Part shown: one piece after another, positions 45,241-59,500 of the stretch | Layout of the letters: each line of letters opens with the position of its first letter | Numbering within the stretch: position 1 is the first letter of the stretch | Assembly (NCBI RefSeq): GCF_029227915.1 | Contig: NC_079881.1 | Location: 7,256,001 to 7,320,000, forward strand | Source: Hydractinia symbiolongicarpus | Taxonomy: Eukaryota; Cnidaria; Hydrozoa; Anthoathecata; Hydractiniidae | Length of the DNA: 64,000 nt | Direction: 5' to 3' | Position numbers and translations under genes: made by a program | The notes under the pieces: generated by a model | What the model was told of the DNA's origin: nothing | The model's input: the letters and a program-made list of their open reading frames with translations, nothing else | Databases searched by the model: none

Positions 45241-48200
45241 TTCAGTCATCCAGTTAGAAAATCCTGACATTGTACAACAGCAACAAAAAAGGTAAAAAAA
45301 GTAAAAAGTTTAAATGCAAAATCGATAGTGAGGAGATTTTGCATTTAAATTTACATTTCCTGCCCAACAGCTGAATTTTCTGGTTTTTGTAATCTATGTC
45401 ATTACATTTATGAGCTAGCTTATTACAAATAGTGTTTTCTACAATATTTATGGCTGTGTCAATAGCAAAACATATTTCAGCCGATGCTCAAATTCTTTGT
45501 GCAATCACTTCCTAAGTCTGAACAAGAAGGCATGGGCGAAATATATTCATATTGGGGAACTAATTGTGTCATGGTTACATCAATCCAGCAGAACGATTAT
45601 ATCTAAAAATGCGGTACAAAGGAAAAAAGAAGTTTTAATAGAAATCTATTTTACTGCCACATTCTGATTTCCGTGATAAAATTTGACTGGCAAATATCGG
45701 GCATTAAAGTCCCTGGTGTCACAATGGAACATCTTCTAAGAACTGAAACATCCATCATTACGACGATGAGGCGATTATTTGGATAACGAGGTTATCAGTT
45801 TGTCATCAAGATGCGCTTGTTGTTTAATTATCCAAAACTTGCGTTTAAGATTTGTGATATACGTGCCAATGGAAACGCTCTTTATTTATATTGATTTTTT
45901 CTTATCATTTAAAAACGTGTTACCTCTTCAAGGATGAGAAGCACATCGGAGTCGTAATGTTGTCTTTTTAATCGAATCAATCTCTTTTTGTGGGACCACG
46001 TTTTTGTAAGACCACTTTTTCTTTGGATATGCGTTTTTCAAGCTGTTCCTTTGATAAACATTTCTCATGAGAGATACTATAAGATATGGAGGCTTCCTCA
46101 TACGTTTAATATTAACTCAGATTTGTTGAGCTTTTCACGCTGTTTGACCAAGTTGGCAGTTACTTGTTCTACACATCTCTTTTAGTGAAACCTTTGCAGC
46201 CTACAAGATACAGATGGATGCTGTTTAAAATTTTTAAGAAATATTAAAAAACGGCTATATTATAATTAGGGATGTAGGTACATTGTGAAGCGAGAAATCC
46301 TAAATAGAGCTACTATTGAAGTAAAATTTGATTGGATATTGAAGAAGTAAGAAACCCTTACTCCCCCAATATATTCGATGTAGCTTTCAAAATCACGAGG
46401 AATAACATATACGAATGCATTAGTTGATTAAAATGGTTTGGCCTTATTAATATTCTAAAAGAAGTGGGGAATATATATACTTAAAAACGTCAACTTTACC
46501 ACGTCGTTAAAGCAGGCCGATATGGAACTTTAAGTAAAACTTCAATGTGTTAACCGTGAATTATTTCTTTGAGGAGAATTTAGCTGGTGTGGAGCAAATA
46601 ACCACAGAGTACTGAGCATATCAAGGATTTTGATAACAATGTTAATAAGCCAAGCTGGCCTAAATACACAAGAAGATGACAGGGTTGACACATATTTTAC
46701 ATTGATTGGATATTAGAAGAGAATTTTCTTCTTTAGCAACTGTGGGAACGAAAAGCTCTTCTTGCTGATAATTTAACTACCCTCTTTTCTATATCGTGAG
46801 TAAAGTGTTGCTATAAAGCGCATAAAAATAACAGGCTGAGATTCCAAGTTTGTTTGTAGGTTTGTTGTTTAGAGCAATAAGGAAATAAGAATAATGACCA
46901 GCCTGGTTAGAATTTTAGTATTCTTACAAAAATACCCAAAATAATGGGAATACTAACAGTCAGCAACTCACGAACTGCAATATCGCATTCACTCGGTTTG
47001 CTGATTAACTGGGTACTTAGAAAGATCAGTAGTTTTATATTGTCTGACATCGCTAACCTTTGTGGAAAACAAAGCTAATCTCTACCTAATAAGTGAATCA
47101 GACATCAGATTTTTGGTTGTAAAGTTCTAATCTTAATCTTTATTTTGATATGGCAAGGTCTCTGAAATATATTTACCTTGATGCAGAAAAATTTAACCTT
47201 AAAATTCTACCTTAACATCCGCAGTAAATGAAAGCAGGGACACTAACTATTCTTTTTTAGAAATATAAACTATACAAACGCTGCTTATGTCTGTTTTTTC
47301 CCTTAAGATCGAATCTAATTTTATTTTTATTTAAACAGGCAATAACCAACCATTTTATCGAATCCAATTTATCGAATTTGACAAATCTGATCCTCTACCA
47401 CCCGTCACTACTGTTGTTTTCCAATAGTTTTTTTATCGTCCATACCAATAGTACTTTTAAAGTATGGTACTGAGTACAAGTTTTACAATGTCTTTTCGAC
47501 GTAAATGATATATCACATTTATAATATTTTTACTCATTATTATTGTCTTTTTTCTATGTCTCCCAACGAAGTCAGCAGAGTTGGCTTCACGTATAAAGAT
47601 GCTAGAGGCAGTTTTCCGTTAAATAACAACAAAAATCTTTTGACAGAAATTGGATTACCAAATTAACTTTATATCGATTTAATGAATATATCTTGAAAAA
47701 AATATATCTTGCACAAATACCGCTCGTTTTTTGAAAAAACCTTCCATCAAGACTATACCAAGTATATTTTTTGTAAATTTATTTTCCCTCCCAGTGTTGC
47801 AAGAATAATTTAACAACGAAGTCAATAAGTGACGTTGCAAGTTACAATATTCGTAGTAAGTTTGTCTTAAATTTTTGAAAGTGCTAACTTTTCAACGCTT
47901 AAATGTTGGTTAAAATGTGTTGAGTAAAAACAGTAAGTAACAATCGTCATCCAAGCTATTTTTTTATTAGATTCACACATTTTTCCCTTGTTGATCTCAA
48001 AGTAGTCTTAGATCTAAGGTTTTTGCTTAAATAAAAAATCTTGATGATGACGACATAACTATTATTGTTGATGAAGATTTTTGTATAAACATTGAAGATA
48101 TGGTAAATATCAGTATTGTCAAATAACAAAAACTTTATTGCAGACAAGAAATGAAAAACCTTGTTGTAGAAATTTCTGTTGATAATAGATTTTAATTTTT

Positions 48201-51200
48201 TTTGTAAATTTAGAGTTAAAGTAGATGTAACTAACAGCTAACATAATGATAATATAACAAAAGTAGTTACAGTGATGAAAAAATTTGTCCCTACAAGCGC
48301 TTTACTAGTGCCCAGACCGCGTTGTATGAAAGTCGGTAATTTCATAATGGAACTAGTTGGTATAGAAGTACATTTACTTGATGTCTTCTATACAACAACT
48401 GATTAGGAAATCTAATGCCTGCTGCAATTCTTGGTAACTGGAACCTTTCATTGAACATAAAATTTGTTTTAAAATGTATATAGCTACCAACAAATCAACT
48501 TAGGATTGCAAAAACTAAAACATGCTACAAGATTTTATTAAAAGTAACTTAGGATTTTGGTGGGAGCCTAATTTTATTCAAGTAATTATCGTATTTTATG
48601 TAAGAAGGAAAAATATCAAAAGAAATCAACTTTTTGTAAAAAAAATTTAAAAAAAAAGTTGTTATTGTAGTTTTCTTTTAGGATTTTATTACTTTTGTTT
48701 TGAAAGGGAGTCTATTTCCAAATTAAACATCTTTGCTTAATAATGTTTTAAATCTATTACTGTTGCTTATACACATATCGTTCATTGCAAGAATAACCTC
48801 ACTAAATATGATAAAACAACAGAAAGGATAATTGAAGAATAAAGAGACGGCCGTCTGGATTTTCAAACTACACTCTTAAAAACGACAACGACAAATTTCA
48901 GTCAGTTCTACGCAGCAAAAGGCTGAAAAATTTCTGCTTTGCACCCGAGTGGGGGACAAGTGCCAGTTTGCAACTTGCTTTTTCCAGAAAATCGGCAAAA
49001 TTAACTTATTTTTCAAAAACAAATATTTTTTACTGAATTGACTTGAAAAACTTTATGGTAAAAAAAACGACTTAAAAATATATGTTGACTTTTTTTCAGC
49101 TTTTATTTCAGGCAACATTTAATATAGACACACTTTTTGATAATATTTAATATTTCGTTCGCGCAACTTCCACATGCTCCTTACCTTTATTTTATAGGGT
49201 GTTTTTGTTATCTGTGACACCTTTGGTATGGGAACCATCCTTTACCTTCATGACAACACAATTTCATTCAATTTATGAGGTAAAAGTTTTGTAGCAATAA
49301 TTGTTGAACTTGTAAACAAGTATTTCAGAATGGGGGATCTCCAATTGCTAATAAACTTTTTCAACAACTAAAAAAACATCCTTCAGGGTGCGTTCAATCA
49401 GTTCATAGATATATTAGTAGATATGACTTTTTCTTTTGCATGTGCCAATACCTGAAATCATGCAATATACAATGTGCGTTGTTCTACCAAGCAAAACAGT
49501 ATTAATTCCCTTACTATTTAAATACACGTGGGAGAATCCACTGAATCTCTCATTAAACCGAAGCAAGGGATACCAAACAAAAACATACAACACCGTAACT
49601 TCAATTTTCAAAACTCGCATTTCAATCCCGACCCTGGGCTCTTTGTCTCTTTTAAAATGGGGTGGCAAAAAAGAAAAAAAGACTACGATCGAGGTTGCTC
49701 ACAATCTCCGTTTGTAGAACCAAAAAATCACATAGTTGAGTTTTTCTCGCAATTTTATCGACTGATCTACACAAAATAGCTGCAATATTTTTACTTATTA
49801 CCGAGAAATAATTGCAATTTTTACTTATTTTTCAATTCTACATTGCAAAAGTATATATTTTTCCTCTGACTTGCTGAAATAGGAAAAATTATTGCAAAAA
49901 TGTTTCTAAAATAAAATAATTTTTTAATAAAACGAACAAAAATTCTCACAATTAAATTGTGTATCAACAATAAGAAGTCATTAAAAACCAATGCTCTTCA
50001 CTCAATTCGCGATTGAAGAAAGAAAACTTAATGAACCATGACTGAAATCGAACAATAATCTACAAAGTACATCAATTACAATGATTTATGCTATTACTTA
50101 TGACTTATGATAAATAAGTTATCACACGTGTTCTCGTTCTTAGTGTAGTACATTGCTCTCGCATAATAGTTCCATAATATGCAAACGAGAAGATAAAATG
50201 TGTAGCTACCAACCTGTATTTACCGCCGCTTTCAGACTGGTGAAGATAGCACAAAAAAAGAAATAAGTAAAAGGCACCAAAACTGTATAAAAATATAAAT
50301 AACAGAGGAAGTTGGTTAGTTACAGAGAAAGTTGGTTAGTTACAATCAGTCAGAAAAAATGTTGCCACGTGACCGCAAATTTTGAAGTCTAGCGTAACGT
50401 CCTAAGGACCCCTAATATTGCTGACGTCAGCACTATCCCTTCTTTCAGCACACAGTATCGCCTGACATGGATTATTCCAGAATTACAGCATTTAAAAAAA
50501 TTGCAAATATAGCGCATACAAAACTGTCCTGACTGTTGACAAGTTGGTTTTTGCAAATTTTCAAAACTGCCCAAAAAGCTGCCGTTGTGTCAATTTTCTG
50601 TAAGCAATTGTAGCCAGCTGGCTATGCGCCGCTGCCTCACAATCTACGTTTGTAGCTAAAATCTTAATATTGGTTTGTTTAAGACTGATACATAGCTGAA
50701 AATTGGACAGAATATGTACCTGGAAGTTCAGAAATTGCGGAACTGAACTGAAACACAATGTGGAGGAGATACAAAATTTAAGAACAGAAATCAGAAATAC
50801 CCAAGCATCTAGTCAACATTTAGAATAAACTCGTATTGCCATCTGTCAAAAGTTCCTGCTGTCCTAGCCCCAATTGTTTAGATCCGTTGATTGAATAAAG
50901 CATACATCTTAACCTCCTGAGTATGGCACTTGCGGATGGCAATGTGTTCAATCTGGAGTTCTTAAGCACACCATTCTCAAAAGTAAGCAAACATTGAGAG
51001 TATTATAAATGACAAAGAATTTACTTTTTTATTGTCTTTTAAAATTGCCTGTGCTATTATCAAGTCTTTCCAACAATGATGATGTTGGTATCCTCTCACT
51101 GAGGGTGTATCTAATGCTTTCAAAATTAGGTGTTTTCTCTGTAAAATAACATAAAGGTGTTCGGTTCTTCAACGTAGCTACTTAGGACCCTTAGGCCTGC

Positions 51201-51359
51201 ATCTTAAAAATACATTTTTCACGGTAATGACAAGTAAATTGACAAGGAAAATTGTTCACTCAATATACAAAACAATTAAAAACAACTTCTTTCCACCTAG
51301 CCAGTGCAATTTACCTTATTGGAAAACCTTTTTTCCTCCACGTTAAAGGGTTTTGAACT
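45241..51359. other. Long gene-free stretch
   Basis: AT-rich with frequent stops in all frames; possibly further decayed retroelement sequence to about 47 kb. ORFs at 49436-49779 (+) overlap each other in different frames and have no recognised motif. A direct doublet of GAAGTTGGTTAGTTACA is at about 50308-50342. No RNA gene is seen. Confidence 0.4.
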
Positions 51360-51440
51360 TGGCACCGCCAAAACAAATAAAATCTGCCGTACATTTGGAG
51401 GTAAGTGGTGACGCGGTTACTTCACCAAGAACAGCCTCCT
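51360..51440 (-). other. Exon-like segment A, related to segment B
   Basis: On the minus strand, after an acceptor-like TTTCTAG, the frame reads EAVLGEVTASPLTSKCTADF and then ICFGGAK. Segment B (52494-52613) has the same pattern. No longer frame or known domain supports it. Confidence 0.25.
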
Positions 51441-51680
51441 AGAAATTTATAGGAATAACCCCTTGAATATGTAGATGACTTTCTCTGATTTCTAAAAAAT
51501 GAACTGTTTATTTAAAATAACAAGGAGATATTCATCAAGGTAAAATCGTATACCCGTAATTACTCAGTGTAATTTGTGATATTCGAAGACGCGCAACGGA
51601 GTCGAATATCAACAAAGCAATACTTATCAATTACGAAAACCGATTTTACCGCGCTGAATATCTGTTTTATCATGCACCAT

Positions 51681-51706
51681 ATTTTATTTTATTTTATTTT
51701 ATTTTG
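51681..51706 (+). repeat. ATTTT microsatellite
   Basis: Five uninterrupted ATTTT units. Confidence 0.9.
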
Positions 51707-52493
51707 TTTTCTTTCTGTCTTTTTGTTGTTCTTGGTTCTTGTTATTTTAAAACCAACGTTCGCGCTTCAGTTATTTTCAGCTCTCCAGCTGATTGCTTAT
51801 CCTTTGTGTACTACTATCGAGAACAATAAAAGATGGTGTGAGATATAATACAACCTTTGTTTAATAACTTTTTTACTTTTAATTAGTTTTAACTCTCCAT
51901 CTGATTGACCTGCATGTAATTTTCAAAGGAACTACATATGTAAAGGAAACATAAGTGCTAGAGAGACTATCGACTATCTCGAGCAGATATTCGATATCGG
52001 AAATCCGCTGAGATATTCAACTCTCGGCCAACGACTGCACGAATATCAAAAAATATTCTGCCAGACGCTCCCGCCTGAGGTGCATGATAATATTACATAT
52101 TACATATCAAAATGTAAGAGCGAAAAAGCGTATCCATCTTCCAGTTTTTTACAGAAAATTTACTTAATGACAGATAATCTTTCCGTTTTTAGACAGATGT
52201 GCTAATAATTTTAACTATTATGGCTAATAAAAAACTTCTCTTCGTTTCTCTTCACTTACATATAACTTGAGATGATGCCTTTAAAAACTGGTTTAACGAA
52301 TTAGAGAAACACTATAAGCTTTCACATGCTGTTTTAATCAACAATAGGGAAAATAGAAGCCTCTTTGACTTTAGAACTGACACATAATTTAAAATTAAAA
52401 TGAGGAATATCAAGAATATGGCATAAATTTCGTGAGAGAGTAAGAATTATATGATTATGCCTTCTAAGAAAAAAAAAAATTTATAGAACACTT

Positions 52494-52613
52494 ACCATGA
52501 AATTGAGACGTTTCCTTCTTCTTTTTTGTAGCTTTGCCAAAGCAAATAAATCTAGGCAAACATTTCGTAGTTGCTGCTGCAGATGTTGCTTCTCCAAGAA
52601 CTGTCCCCTTTTA
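52494..52613 (-). other. Exon-like segment B
   Basis: On the minus strand GTVLGEATSAAATTKCLPRF and ICFGKATKKEEGNVSIS run to a strong donor TCATG|GTAAGT (52496-52491). An upstream ATG frame (MAATDTNVNSMPKN) ends at a TAA, so an intron or pseudogenisation must be assumed. It shares the VLGE-T-A...TKC...FICFG pattern with segment A, about 1.1 kb away. The family is unknown. Confidence 0.28.
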
Positions 52614-52845
52614 ATTTTTAGGCATAGAATTAACATTAGTATCTGTGGCTGCCATCTTACCAATGATTGCTATATGAGGTCTCTAAATAATGATAACTGT
52701 GTATGAAGAATTCATGTTTTATTGTAAAATTTACATTAGCTTTTCATGTTTTTACATAAGAATTACTCATTGCCAGATGTGTTTCTTCCAAAATTCCACC
52801 AATACTTCGACTGTTACGGTTAGTCCTTAATTGCTTATCCGTCTA

Positions 52846-53033
52846 CAATACTGGCCAAAACTTTTGGAATTTAGCTGTCCTTCCCCCCTACCCCCATACA
52901 CAATGTTGATTTGTGTTAAATTTTGAGCATTCAAGGAACAGCCAAAGCCAAAGTCAACACTGTTTAAGGGGGGGAGGGGGCAGGTTTCTTCAGTCCAACA
53001 AGAAGGAATTCCATTATATATTGGCCAGGATTG
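52846..53033. repeat. 188-bp MITE-like module of the satellite unit (first copy)
   Basis: Inverted termini CAATACTGGCC/GGCCAGGATTG. Inside are GGCTGTCCTT and its near-inverse AAGGAACAGCC, and a C-rich run (CCTTCCCCCCTACCCCC) facing a G-rich run (GGGGGGGAGGGGG). The module can therefore fold on itself. The first copy differs from all later ones in AACTTTTGG in place of AACTATTGG. Confidence 0.7.
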
Positions 53034-53249
53034 TCTGAGAGAAATATGAATTATATACAGTTCAGTAGGGGGTGTACATTTTCAAAATAAGACATCTACC
53101 AAGCACAGAGCTACCACAGCACATCAGCCAGCCTTGTTAGCCACCATTTTTTGATCTGAAACATGTGCAGCCTCTTTTTCAAAATCGCAGCCTCATTTCC
53201 ATGTCAAAATGTAAACAAACCAAAAAAACAGGCTGGCTGCACCAAAAAC

Positions 53250-53545
53250 ACATATAAAAATCTATTTTTTATTATTTGACGGTTCACGCCCGTGAACCGT
53301 TGAATTTTAAAAAAGAATTATCAAATATATTTTCTATAATTTTGACGGTTCACGCCCGTGAACCGTCAATTTCTAAAAAAGGTCGAATATAAGAAAGACA
53401 TATAAAAATATAATTTTTATTATTTGACGGTTCATGCTCGTGAACAGTCAATTTCTAAAAAAGAATTATTGAATATACTTCTTTAAAATTTCACGATTGA
53501 CGCCCGTGAACCGTCGAATATAAGAAATAATACTGTTTATATGCT
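53250..53545. repeat. Two 148-bp subrepeats with paired hairpins inside each unit (first unit)
   Basis: ACATATAAAAAT starts at 53250 and 53398, 148 bases apart. Each subrepeat holds two 24-base hairpins: 53278 and 53344 in the first, 53426 and 53492 in the second. The best (53344-53367) has 11-base arms GACGGTTCACG/CGTGAACCGTC and a 2-base loop. A fifth, decayed one (GACAGTCCATG/TCTGTGAA) is at 53546. The same layout repeats in every unit. Confidence 0.85.
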
Positions 53546-56500
53546 GACAGTCCATGTCTGTGAAAAAGATATATACAGACCAAAACATAAAAATAAGATT
53601 TTGTGTTAATACCTTCAAAAAAAAACTAAGTCTCAACAGCAAGAATATGCAGACAATACTGGCCAAAACTATTGGAATTTGGCTGTCCTTCCCCCTTACC
53701 CCCATACACAATGTTGATTTGTGTTAAATTTTGAGCATTCAAGGAACAGCCAAAGCCAAAGTCAACACTGTTTAAGGGGGGGAGGGGGCAGGTTTCTTCA
53801 GTCCAACAAGAAGGAATTCCATTATATATTGGCCAGGATTGTCTGAGAGAAATATGAATTATATACAGTTCAGTAGGGGGTGTACATTTTCAAAATAAGA
53901 CATCTACCAAGCACAGAGCTACCACAGCACATCAGCCAGCCTTGTTAGCCACCATTTTTTGATCTGAAACACGTGCAGCCTCTTTTTCAAAATCGCAGCC
54001 TCATTTCCATGTCAAAATGTAAACAAACCAAAAAAACAGGCTGGCTGCACCAAAAACACATATAAAAATCTATTTTTTATTATTTGACGGTTCACGCCCG
54101 TGAACCGTTGAATTTTAAAAAAGAATTATCAAATATATTTTCTATAATTTTGACGGTTCACGCCCGTGAACCGTCAATTTCTAAAAAAGGTCGAATATAA
54201 GAAAGACATATAAAAATATAATTTTTATTATTTGACGGTTCATGCTCGTGAACAGTCAATTTCTAAAAAAGAATTATTGAATATACTTCTTTAAAATTTC
54301 ACGATTGACGCCCGTGAACCGTCGAATATAAGAAATAATACTGTTTATATGCTGACAGTCCATGTCTGTGAAAAAGATATATACAGACCAAAACATAAAA
54401 ATAAGATTTTGTGTTAATACCTTCAAAAAAAAACTAAGTCTCAACAGCAAGAATATGCAGACAATACTGGCCAAAACTATTGGAATTTGGCTGTCCTTCC
54501 CCCCTACCCCCATACACAATGTTGATTTGTGTTAAATTTTGAGCATTCAAGGAACAGCCAAAGCCAAAGTCAACACTGTTTAAGGGGGGGAGGGGGCAGG
54601 TTTCTTCAGTCCAACAAGAAGGAATTCCATTATATATTGGCCAGGATTGTCTGAGAGAAATATGAATTATATACAGTTCAGTAGGGGGTGTACATTTTCA
54701 AAATAAGACATCTACCAAGCACAGAGCTACCACAGCACATCAGCCAGCCTTGTTAGCCACCATTTTTTGATCTGAAACACGTGCAGCCTCTTTTTCAAAA
54801 TCGCAGCCTCATTTCCATGTCAAAATGTAAACAAACCAAAAAAACAGGCTGGCTGCACCAAAAACACATATAAAAATCTATTTTTTATTATTTGACGGTT
54901 CACGCCCGTGAACCGTTGAATTTTAAAAAAGAATTATCAAATATATTTTCTATAATCTTGACGGTTCACGCCCGTGAACCGTCAATTTCTAAAAAAGGTC
55001 GAATATAAGAAAGACATATAAAAATATAATTTTTATTATTTGACGGTTCATGCTCGTGAACAGTCAATTTCTAAAAAAGAATTATTGAATATACTTCTTT
55101 AAAATTTCACGATTGACGCCCGTGAACCGTCGAATATAAGAAATAATACTGTTTATATGCTGACAGTCCATGTCTGTGAAAAAGATATATACAGACCAAA
55201 ACATAAAAATAAGATTTTGTGTTAATACCTTCAAAAAAAAACTAAGTCTCAACAGCAAGAATATGCAGACAATACTGGCCAAAACTATTGGAATTTGGCT
55301 GTCCTTCCCCCCTACCCCCATACACAATGTTGATTTGTGTTAAATTTTGAGCATTCAAGGAACAGCCAAAGCCAAAGTCAACACTGTTTAAGGGGGGGAG
55401 GGGGCAGGTTTCTTCAGTCCAACAAGAAGGAATTCCATTATATATTGGCCAGGATTGTCTGAGAGAAATATGAATTATATACAGTTCAGTAGGGGGTGTA
55501 CATTTTCAAAATAAGACATCTACCAAGCACAGAGCTACCACAGCACATCAGCCAGCCTTGTTAGCCACCATTTTTTGATCTGAAACACGTGCAGCCTCTT
55601 TTTCAAAATCGCAGCCTCATTTCCATGTCAAAATGTAAACAAACCAAAAAAACAGGCTGGCTGCACCAAAAACACATATAAAAATCTATTTTTTATTATT
55701 TGACGGTTCACGCCCGTGAACCGTTGAATTTTAAAAAAGAATTATCAAATATATTTTCTATAATTTTGACGGTTCACGCCCGTGAACCGTCAATTTCTAA
55801 AAAAGGTCGAATATAAGAAAGACATATAAAAATATAATTTTTATTATTTGACGGTTCATGCTCGTGAACAGTCAATTTCTAAAAAAGAATTATTGAATAT
55901 ACTTCTTTAAAATTTCACGATTGACGCCCGTGAACCGTCGAATATAAGAAATAACACTGTTTATATGCTGACAGTCCATGTCTGTGAAAAAGATATATAC
56001 AGACCAAAACATAAAAATAAGATTTTGTGTTAATACCTTCAAAAAAAAACTAAGTCTCAACAGCAAGAATATGCAGACAATACTGGCCAAAACTATTGGA
56101 ATTTGGCTGTCCTTCCCCCCTACCCCCATACACAATGTTGATTTGTGTTAAATTTTGAGCATTCAAGGAACAGCCAAAGCCAAAGTCAACACTGTTTAAG
56201 GGGGGGAGGGGGCAGGTTTCTTCAGTCCAACAAGAAGGAATTCCATTATATATTGGCCAGGATTGTCTGAGAGAAATATGAATTATATACAGTTCAGTAG
56301 GGGGTGTACATTTTCAAAATAAGACATCTACCAAGCACAGAGCTACCACAGCACATCAGCCAGCCTTGTTAGCCACCATTTTTTGATCTGAAACATGTAC
56401 AGCCTCTTTTTCAAAATCGCAGCCTCATTTCCATGTCAAAATGTAAACAAACCAAAAAAACAGGCTGGCTGCACCAAAAACACATATAAAAATCTATTTT

Positions 56501-59500
56501 TTATTATTTGACGGTTCACGCCCGTGAACCGTTGAATTTTAAAAAAGAATTATCAAATATATTTTCTATAATTTTGACGGTTCACGCCCGTGAACCGTCA
56601 ATTTCTAAAAAAGGTCGAATATAAGAAAGACATATAAAAATATAATTTTTATTATTTGACGGTTCATGCTCGTGAACAGTCAATTTCTAAAAAAGAATTA
56701 TTGAATATACTTCTTTAAAATTTCACGATTGACGCCCGTGAACCGTCGAATATAAGAAATAATACTGTTTATATGCTGACAGTCCATGTCTGTGAAAAAG
56801 ATATATACAGACCAAAACATAAAAATAAGATTTTGTGTTAATACCTTCAAAAAAAAACTAAGTCTCAACAGCAAGAATATGCAGACAATACTGGCCAAAA
56901 CTATTGGAATTTGGCTGTCCTTCCCCCCTACCCCCATACACAATGTTGATTTGTGTTAAATTTTGAGCATTCAAGGAACAGCCAAAGCCAAAGTCAACAC
57001 TGTTTAAGGGGGGGAGGGGGCAGGTTTCTTCAGTCCAACAAGAAGGAATTCCATTATATATTGGCCAGGATTGTCTGAGAGAAATATGAATTATATACAG
57101 TTCAGTAGGGGGTGTACATTTTCAAAATAAGACATCTACCAAGCACAGAGCTACCACAGCACATCAGCCAGCCTTGTTAGCCACCATTTTTTGATCTGAA
57201 ACATGTGCAGCCTCTTTTTCAAAATCGCAGCCTCATTTCCATGTCAAAATGTAAACAAACCAAAAAAACAGGCTGGCTGCACCAAAAACACATATAAAAA
57301 TCTATTTTTTATTATTTGACGGTTCACGCCCGTGAACCGTTGAATTTTAAAAAAGAATTATCAAATATATTTTCTATAATTTTGACGGTTCACGCCCGTG
57401 AACCGTCAATTTCTAAAAAAGGTCGAATATAAGAAAGACATATAAAAATATAATTTTTATTATTTGACGGTTCATGCTCGTGAACAGTCAATTTCTAAAA
57501 AAGAATTATTGAATATACTTCTTTAAAATTTCACGATTGACGCCCGTGAACCGTCGAATATAAGAAATAATACTGTTTATATGCTGACAGTCCATGTCTG
57601 TGAAAAAGATATATACAGACCAAAACATAAAAATAAGATTTTGTGTTAATACCTTCAAAAAAAAACTAAGTCTCAACAGCAAGAATATGCAGACAATACT
57701 GGCCAAAACTATTGGAATTTGGCTGTCCTTCCCCCCCTACCCCCATACACAATGTTGATTTGTGTTAAATTTTGAGCATTCAAGGAACAGCCAAAGCCAA
57801 AGTCAACACTGTTTAAGGGGGGGAGGGGGCAGGTTTCTTCAGTCCAACAAGAAGGAATTCCATTATATATTGGCCAGGATTGTCTGAGAGAAATATGAAT
57901 TATATACAGTTCAGTAGGGGGTGTACATTTTCAAAATAAGACATCTACCAAGCACAGAGCTACCACAGCACATCAGCCAGCCTTGTTAGCCACCATTTTT
58001 TGATCTGAAACACGTGCAGCCTCTTTTTCAAAATCGCAGCCTCATTTCCATGTCAAAATGTAAACAAACCAAAAAAACAGGCTGGCTGCACCAAAAACAC
58101 ATATAAAAATCTATTTTTTATTATTTGACGGTTCACGCCCGTGAACCGTTGAATTTTAAAAAAGAATTATCAAATATATTTTCTATAATTTTGACGGTTC
58201 ACGCCCGTGAACCGTCAATTTCTAAAAAAGGTCGAATATAAGAAAGACATATAAAAATATAATTTTTATTATTTGACGGTTCATGCTCGTGAACAGTCAA
58301 TTTCTAAAAAAGAATTATTGAATATACTTCTTTAAAATTTCACGATTGACGCCCGTGAACCGTCGAATATAAGAAATAATACTGTTTATATGCTGACAGT
58401 CCATGTCTGTGAAAAAGATATATACAGACCAAAACATAAAAATAAGATTTTGTGTTAATACCTTCAAAAAAAAACTAAGTCTCAACAGCAAGAATATGCA
58501 GACAATACTGGCCAAAACTATTGGAATTTGGCTGTCCTTCCCCCCTACCCCCATACACAATGTTGATTTGTGTTAAATTTTGAGCATTCAAGGAACAGCC
58601 AAAGCCAAAGTCAACACTGTTTAAGGGGGGGAGGGGGCAGGTTTCTTCAGTCCAACAAGAAGGAATTCCATTATATATTGGCCAGGATTGTCTGAGAGAA
58701 ATATGAATTATATACAGTTCAGTAGGGGGTGTACATTTTCAAAATAAGACATCTACCAAGCACAGAGCTACCACAGCACATCAGCCAGCCTTGTTAGCCA
58801 CCATTTTTTGATCTGAAACACGTGCAGCCTCTTTTTCAAAATCGCAGCCTCATTTCCATGTCAAAATGTAAACAAACCAAAAAAACAGGCTGGCTGCACC
58901 AAAAACACATATAAAAATCTATTTTTTATTATTTGACGGTTCACGCCCGTGAACCGTTGAATTTTAAAAAAGAATTATCAAATATATTTTCTATAATTTT
59001 GACGGTTCACGCCCGTGAACCGTCAATTTCTAAAAAAGGTCGAATATAAGAAAGACATATAAAAATATAATTTTTATTATTTGACGGTTCATGCTCGTGA
59101 ACAGTCAATTTCTAAAAAAGAATTATTGAATATACTTCTTTAAAATTTCACGATTGACGCCCGTGAACCGTCGAATATAAGAAATAATACTGTTTATATG
59201 CTGACAGTCCATGTCTGTGAAAAAGATATATACAGACCAAAACATAAAAATAAGATTTTGTGTTAATACCTTCAAAAAAAAACTAAGTCTCAACAGCAAG
59301 AATATGCAGACAATACTGGCCAAAACTATTGGAATTTGGCTGTCCTTCCCCCCTACCCCCATACACAATGTTGATTTGTGTTAAATTTTGAGCATTCAAG
59401 GAACAGCCAAAGCCAAAGTCAACACTGTTTAAGGGGGGGAGGGGGCAGGTTTCTTCAGTCCAACAAGAAGGAATTCCATTATATATTGGCCAGGATTGTC

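Noticed and set aside
49436-49779. Possible protein-coding gene (+)
   Set aside because: Overlapping open frames in two registers plus one on the other strand indicate locally low stop density rather than coding selection.
51681-51706. ATTTT run as a retroelement tail
   Set aside because: No retroelement sequence is found next to it; treated as a plain microsatellite.
36832-52840. Search for myosin motor exons (P-loop, switch motifs) on the minus strand
   Set aside because: None seen by eye; short exons could be missed, so this is recorded as absence of evidence only.
53278-53569. CRISPR-like look of regularly spaced palindromic repeats
   Set aside because: Eukaryotic context, unequal spacing, spacers are themselves repeated (148-bp and 808-bp periods), and no cas genes.
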